Of a DNA stretch of 64,000 nucleotides, positions 62,311 to 64,000 are shown piece by piece. The stretch comes from Bacillus sp. MM2020_4. GTDB lineage: Bacteria; Bacillota; Bacilli; Bacillales; Cytobacillaceae. Each line of letters starts with the position of its first letter. The first letter of the stretch is position 1. Made by a program: the position numbers and the translations under genes. Location: contig NZ_JAANMZ010000009.1 in NCBI RefSeq assembly GCF_011250555.1, forward strand, positions 33,710 through 97,709, read 5' to 3'. The notes below the pieces were generated by a model, which made no database searches, had not been told where the DNA came from, and worked only from the letters and a program-made list of their open reading frames with translations.

Positions 62311-63753
62311 TCAATATATAACAACCGGCTCATTGGTGCTAAGATTGTCATACACAGTTTTCATCACGCTCGGTGGAGTGTTGACACAGCCGTGTGATCC
62401 TGCCGATAGATAGGCATTCCTTGCCCAATTACCTCGCCAGCTGGCATCGTGGAATCCCTGTCCGTCATTTGTAAAGGGAGCCCAATAATTAACATCGACC
62501 TGATAGGTGATTTTTCCATTTTCCCGGCCAGTTAGTACGGACGGTGACTTTTTATAGAGAATATACCATACTCCTGGTGAAGTATCATGACGGGTACTAT
62601 GATTGCCAGTAACCACATTTGATGTGACGACCAATTTCCCATTTTTATAAATCCAAATTCTTTGCTCTGCAATGGAGACTTCAGCATATGTATCACCAAT
62701 CCCATTGTTCGTAATCGCTTCATATCCGTAGCCTTCACCCTTCCATCCATTTCCATAAATATTAGCGGCGGAAACCGACTTCTCTCCATTTTCAAAAGCG
62801 TCCTTAATCCGTGGTACTTCTTTATCAACATCGATGGCCCATCCGTAGCCCTTACCTCTAACCGATATCACCGAACCTAAATGGGTCTTAAATGTGATAT
62901 CTTTATTTAAGGTGGATTGGGAATGGTTAATCTCAGCAATCTTATTTTTGAAATCACCCGCATCATCAATCTTTATCTGCAAATCTTTTGATATAGAGGC
63001 ATTTTTAATTAATTCGCTCGCGGTTAACGTAAAAACTTTATTCTGTACCTTATAATCGACAGTCTGGGCCAGGAATTCTTCCAGCTTTTTCTGTTGATTT
63101 TTTACAAACTCGCTGTCTTCTTTAATTGGCTGTATGTATGCTGGATTAAGACGGATTTCACTAATATATTCTTGCTTGTCGTAATCTTTCAAAAGACCAG
63201 CGACATCATACTGCTCTCCACTAATGCTGTTTGTAACAACAATTTTGCCTTGTTCCAAACGAACCACTGCATCTTGTGGCGCTTTTAAACCCTGGTTCAT
63301 AGCCAGCAGTTTTTCTTCTACCTGCTTTTTCAATGTCTGATTTCTGAAATCATCCTGATTGCTTGGCATTAATGAATAATCTTTTGCTTTGGAAGAAGGA
63401 AAAAACGTCCACTGGTTCTTTAATAATTTTTCAATATCGGGCAGATCCTCATCCGTAAATCCCATCATGGAATCTGTTCCATCTAGAATCTGTTGATCGC
63501 CAACATAGACGACATTTGTTAATTTGGTTGCTTTTAATTTTTTTAATGCCTGATGGGCATTCATTCCACCAACTTTGATACTATTAATCTTGATTTGTGA
63601 ATTAAAATGCTTTGCCTGATAGTAGCTGCCAGTCGCAATGATGAGTGCGATAATAAAAATAATACCGGCTGAAATAAACCCCCAGTTTGCATACCACTTT
63701 GTTGATTTTCTATGACGTTTTTCGATTGCTTGGATATCTGCTGCACTTTCCAT
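62311..63753 (-). CDS. Membrane-anchored L,D-transpeptidase (YkuD) with PG-binding domain
   Basis: A 480-residue type II membrane protein: cytosolic N-terminus, one membrane segment (WGFISAGIIFIIALIIATGSYY), a long extracytoplasmic part with a PG_binding_4-like domain, and a C-terminal YkuD domain with the catalytic SHGCVN (His and Cys). It should form or exchange 3-3 peptide links or attach proteins in the cell wall. The start at 63753 has GGGGGGAAG ahead; the frame is open nine codons further. Confidence 0.9.
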   Translation of the reverse strand: MESAADIQAIEKRHRKSTKWYANWGFISAGIIFIIALIIATGSYYQAKHFNSQIKINSIKVGGMNAHQALKKLKATKLTNVVYVGDQQILDGTDSMMGFTDEDLPDIEKLLKNQWTFFPSSKAKDYSLMPSNQDDFRNQTLKKQVEEKLLAMNQGLKAPQDAVVRLEQGKIVVTNSISGEQYDVAGLLKDYDKQEYISEIRLNPAYIQPIKEDSEFVKNQQKKLEEFLAQTVDYKVQNKVFTLTASELIKNASISKDLQIKIDDAGDFKNKIAEINHSQSTLNKDITFKTHLGSVISVRGKGYGWAIDVDKEVPRIKDAFENGEKSVSAANIYGNGWKGEGYGYEAITNNGIGDTYAEVSIAEQRIWIYKNGKLVVTSNVVTGNHSTRHDTSPGVWYILYKKSPSVLTGRENGKITYQVDVNYWAPFTNDGQGFHDASWRGNWARNAYLSAGSHGCVNTPPSVMKTVYDNLSTNEPVVIY

Positions 63754-63989
63754 AAACTTCCCCCCATACCTAATTCGCAAGAATCACTATTCAGTTCGTG
63801 TCATTTATTACCGATATTTTAAAAAAACAGTAAATATTACTACTATTTTACAAAATGTCCTATTCGAACATTGTCGGTTTTTGTGAACACCTAAAGTTTT
63901 TATTTTCTTTTCTAACGAAATGATCGCTGTGAAGGTTACAAAAAAAAGTACGGCACCAAAAGATTTTATAAAAGGGTAGAAGGGAACTA

Positions 63990-64000
63990 ATGTCGATTTT
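63990..64000 (+). CDS. Possible start of a gene cut by the window end
   Basis: AGAAGGGAACTA followed by ATGTCGATTTT looks like a ribosome binding site and start codon. Only three codons are visible. Confidence 0.3.

Noticed and set aside
1..64000. CRISPR arrays, rRNA and tRNA genes, prophage structural genes, replication origin
   Set aside because: Both strands were read for direct repeats with spacers, tRNA-like cloverleaves, rRNA motifs, phage genes and DnaA-box clusters; none was seen.

Overview
The window looks like a chromosomal segment of a low-GC, endospore-forming member of the Bacillaceae (Bacillus/Neobacillus-like). Signs are strong GGAGG-type ribosome binding sites, frequent TTG/GTG starts, T-tailed hairpin terminators after most genes, and Bacillus-type genes: SinI/SinR, PdaA, a SpoVB-like flippase, the Lia operon, ZosA-type and YhfW-type proteins. 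The block yfkK - yfkH - MFS - yfkE - yfkD - pdaA - rlmCD, with yfmM and a yfjN-like dus further on, recalls the yfj/yfk/yfm region of B. subtilis (gene order from memory). No rRNA, tRNA or CRISPR array was seen.

Layout. 0-8 kb: end of a YesN-type response regulator, a metallo-hydrolase, DEAD-box helicase YfmL, an amidase, a FAD/Rieske oxidoreductase, small membrane proteins and a LysM-CAP protein. 8-10 kb: a TnpB-related IS605-type gene with a structured right-end-like sequence beside its 5' end and a strong terminator on the opposite strand. 10-13.6 kb: liaI-liaH-liaF-liaS-liaR, an envelope-stress operon without liaG. 13.7-17.7 kb: a Fur-boxed iron uptake cassette efeO-efeB-efeU. 17.7-30 kb: SpoVB-like flippase, an ECF sigma factor without an evident anti-sigma gene, aromatic amino acid hydroxylase, a Bax-inhibitor-like protein, MscL, aminopeptidase, topoisomerase III, and hutH behind an attenuator-like leader.

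30.3-31.4 kb is the most striking part: a c-di-GMP-I (GEMM) riboswitch lies directly upstream of a sinI-like gene, which converges on a sinR gene with a shared bidirectional terminator. If the riboswitch is an ON switch, high c-di-GMP would produce SinI, which would neutralise SinR. This would couple the second messenger directly to the biofilm master repressor. A PAS-PAS-GGDEF-EAL protein is encoded at 60-62 kb.

31.6-45.6 kb is conserved housekeeping (map, yfkK, yfkH, zosA, yfkE, yfkD, fumarase, pdaA, rlmCD). 45.6-54.1 kb is an accessory stretch bounded by two broken large serine recombinases, with an IS3-type fragment. It holds a MATE pump with its XRE regulator, a CPBP protease, a ferrochelatase, a cupin, an ArsC/Spx-like protein and VanZ. 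54.6-57 kb carries a glycosidase-like gene, a TPR-Arr fusion (rifampin ADP-ribosyltransferase) and a MITE-like element of about 570 bp with 48-bp imperfect terminal inverted repeats. 57-64 kb: ABC-F protein YfmM, a tRNA-dihydrouridine synthase, the GGDEF-EAL protein and an L,D-transpeptidase.
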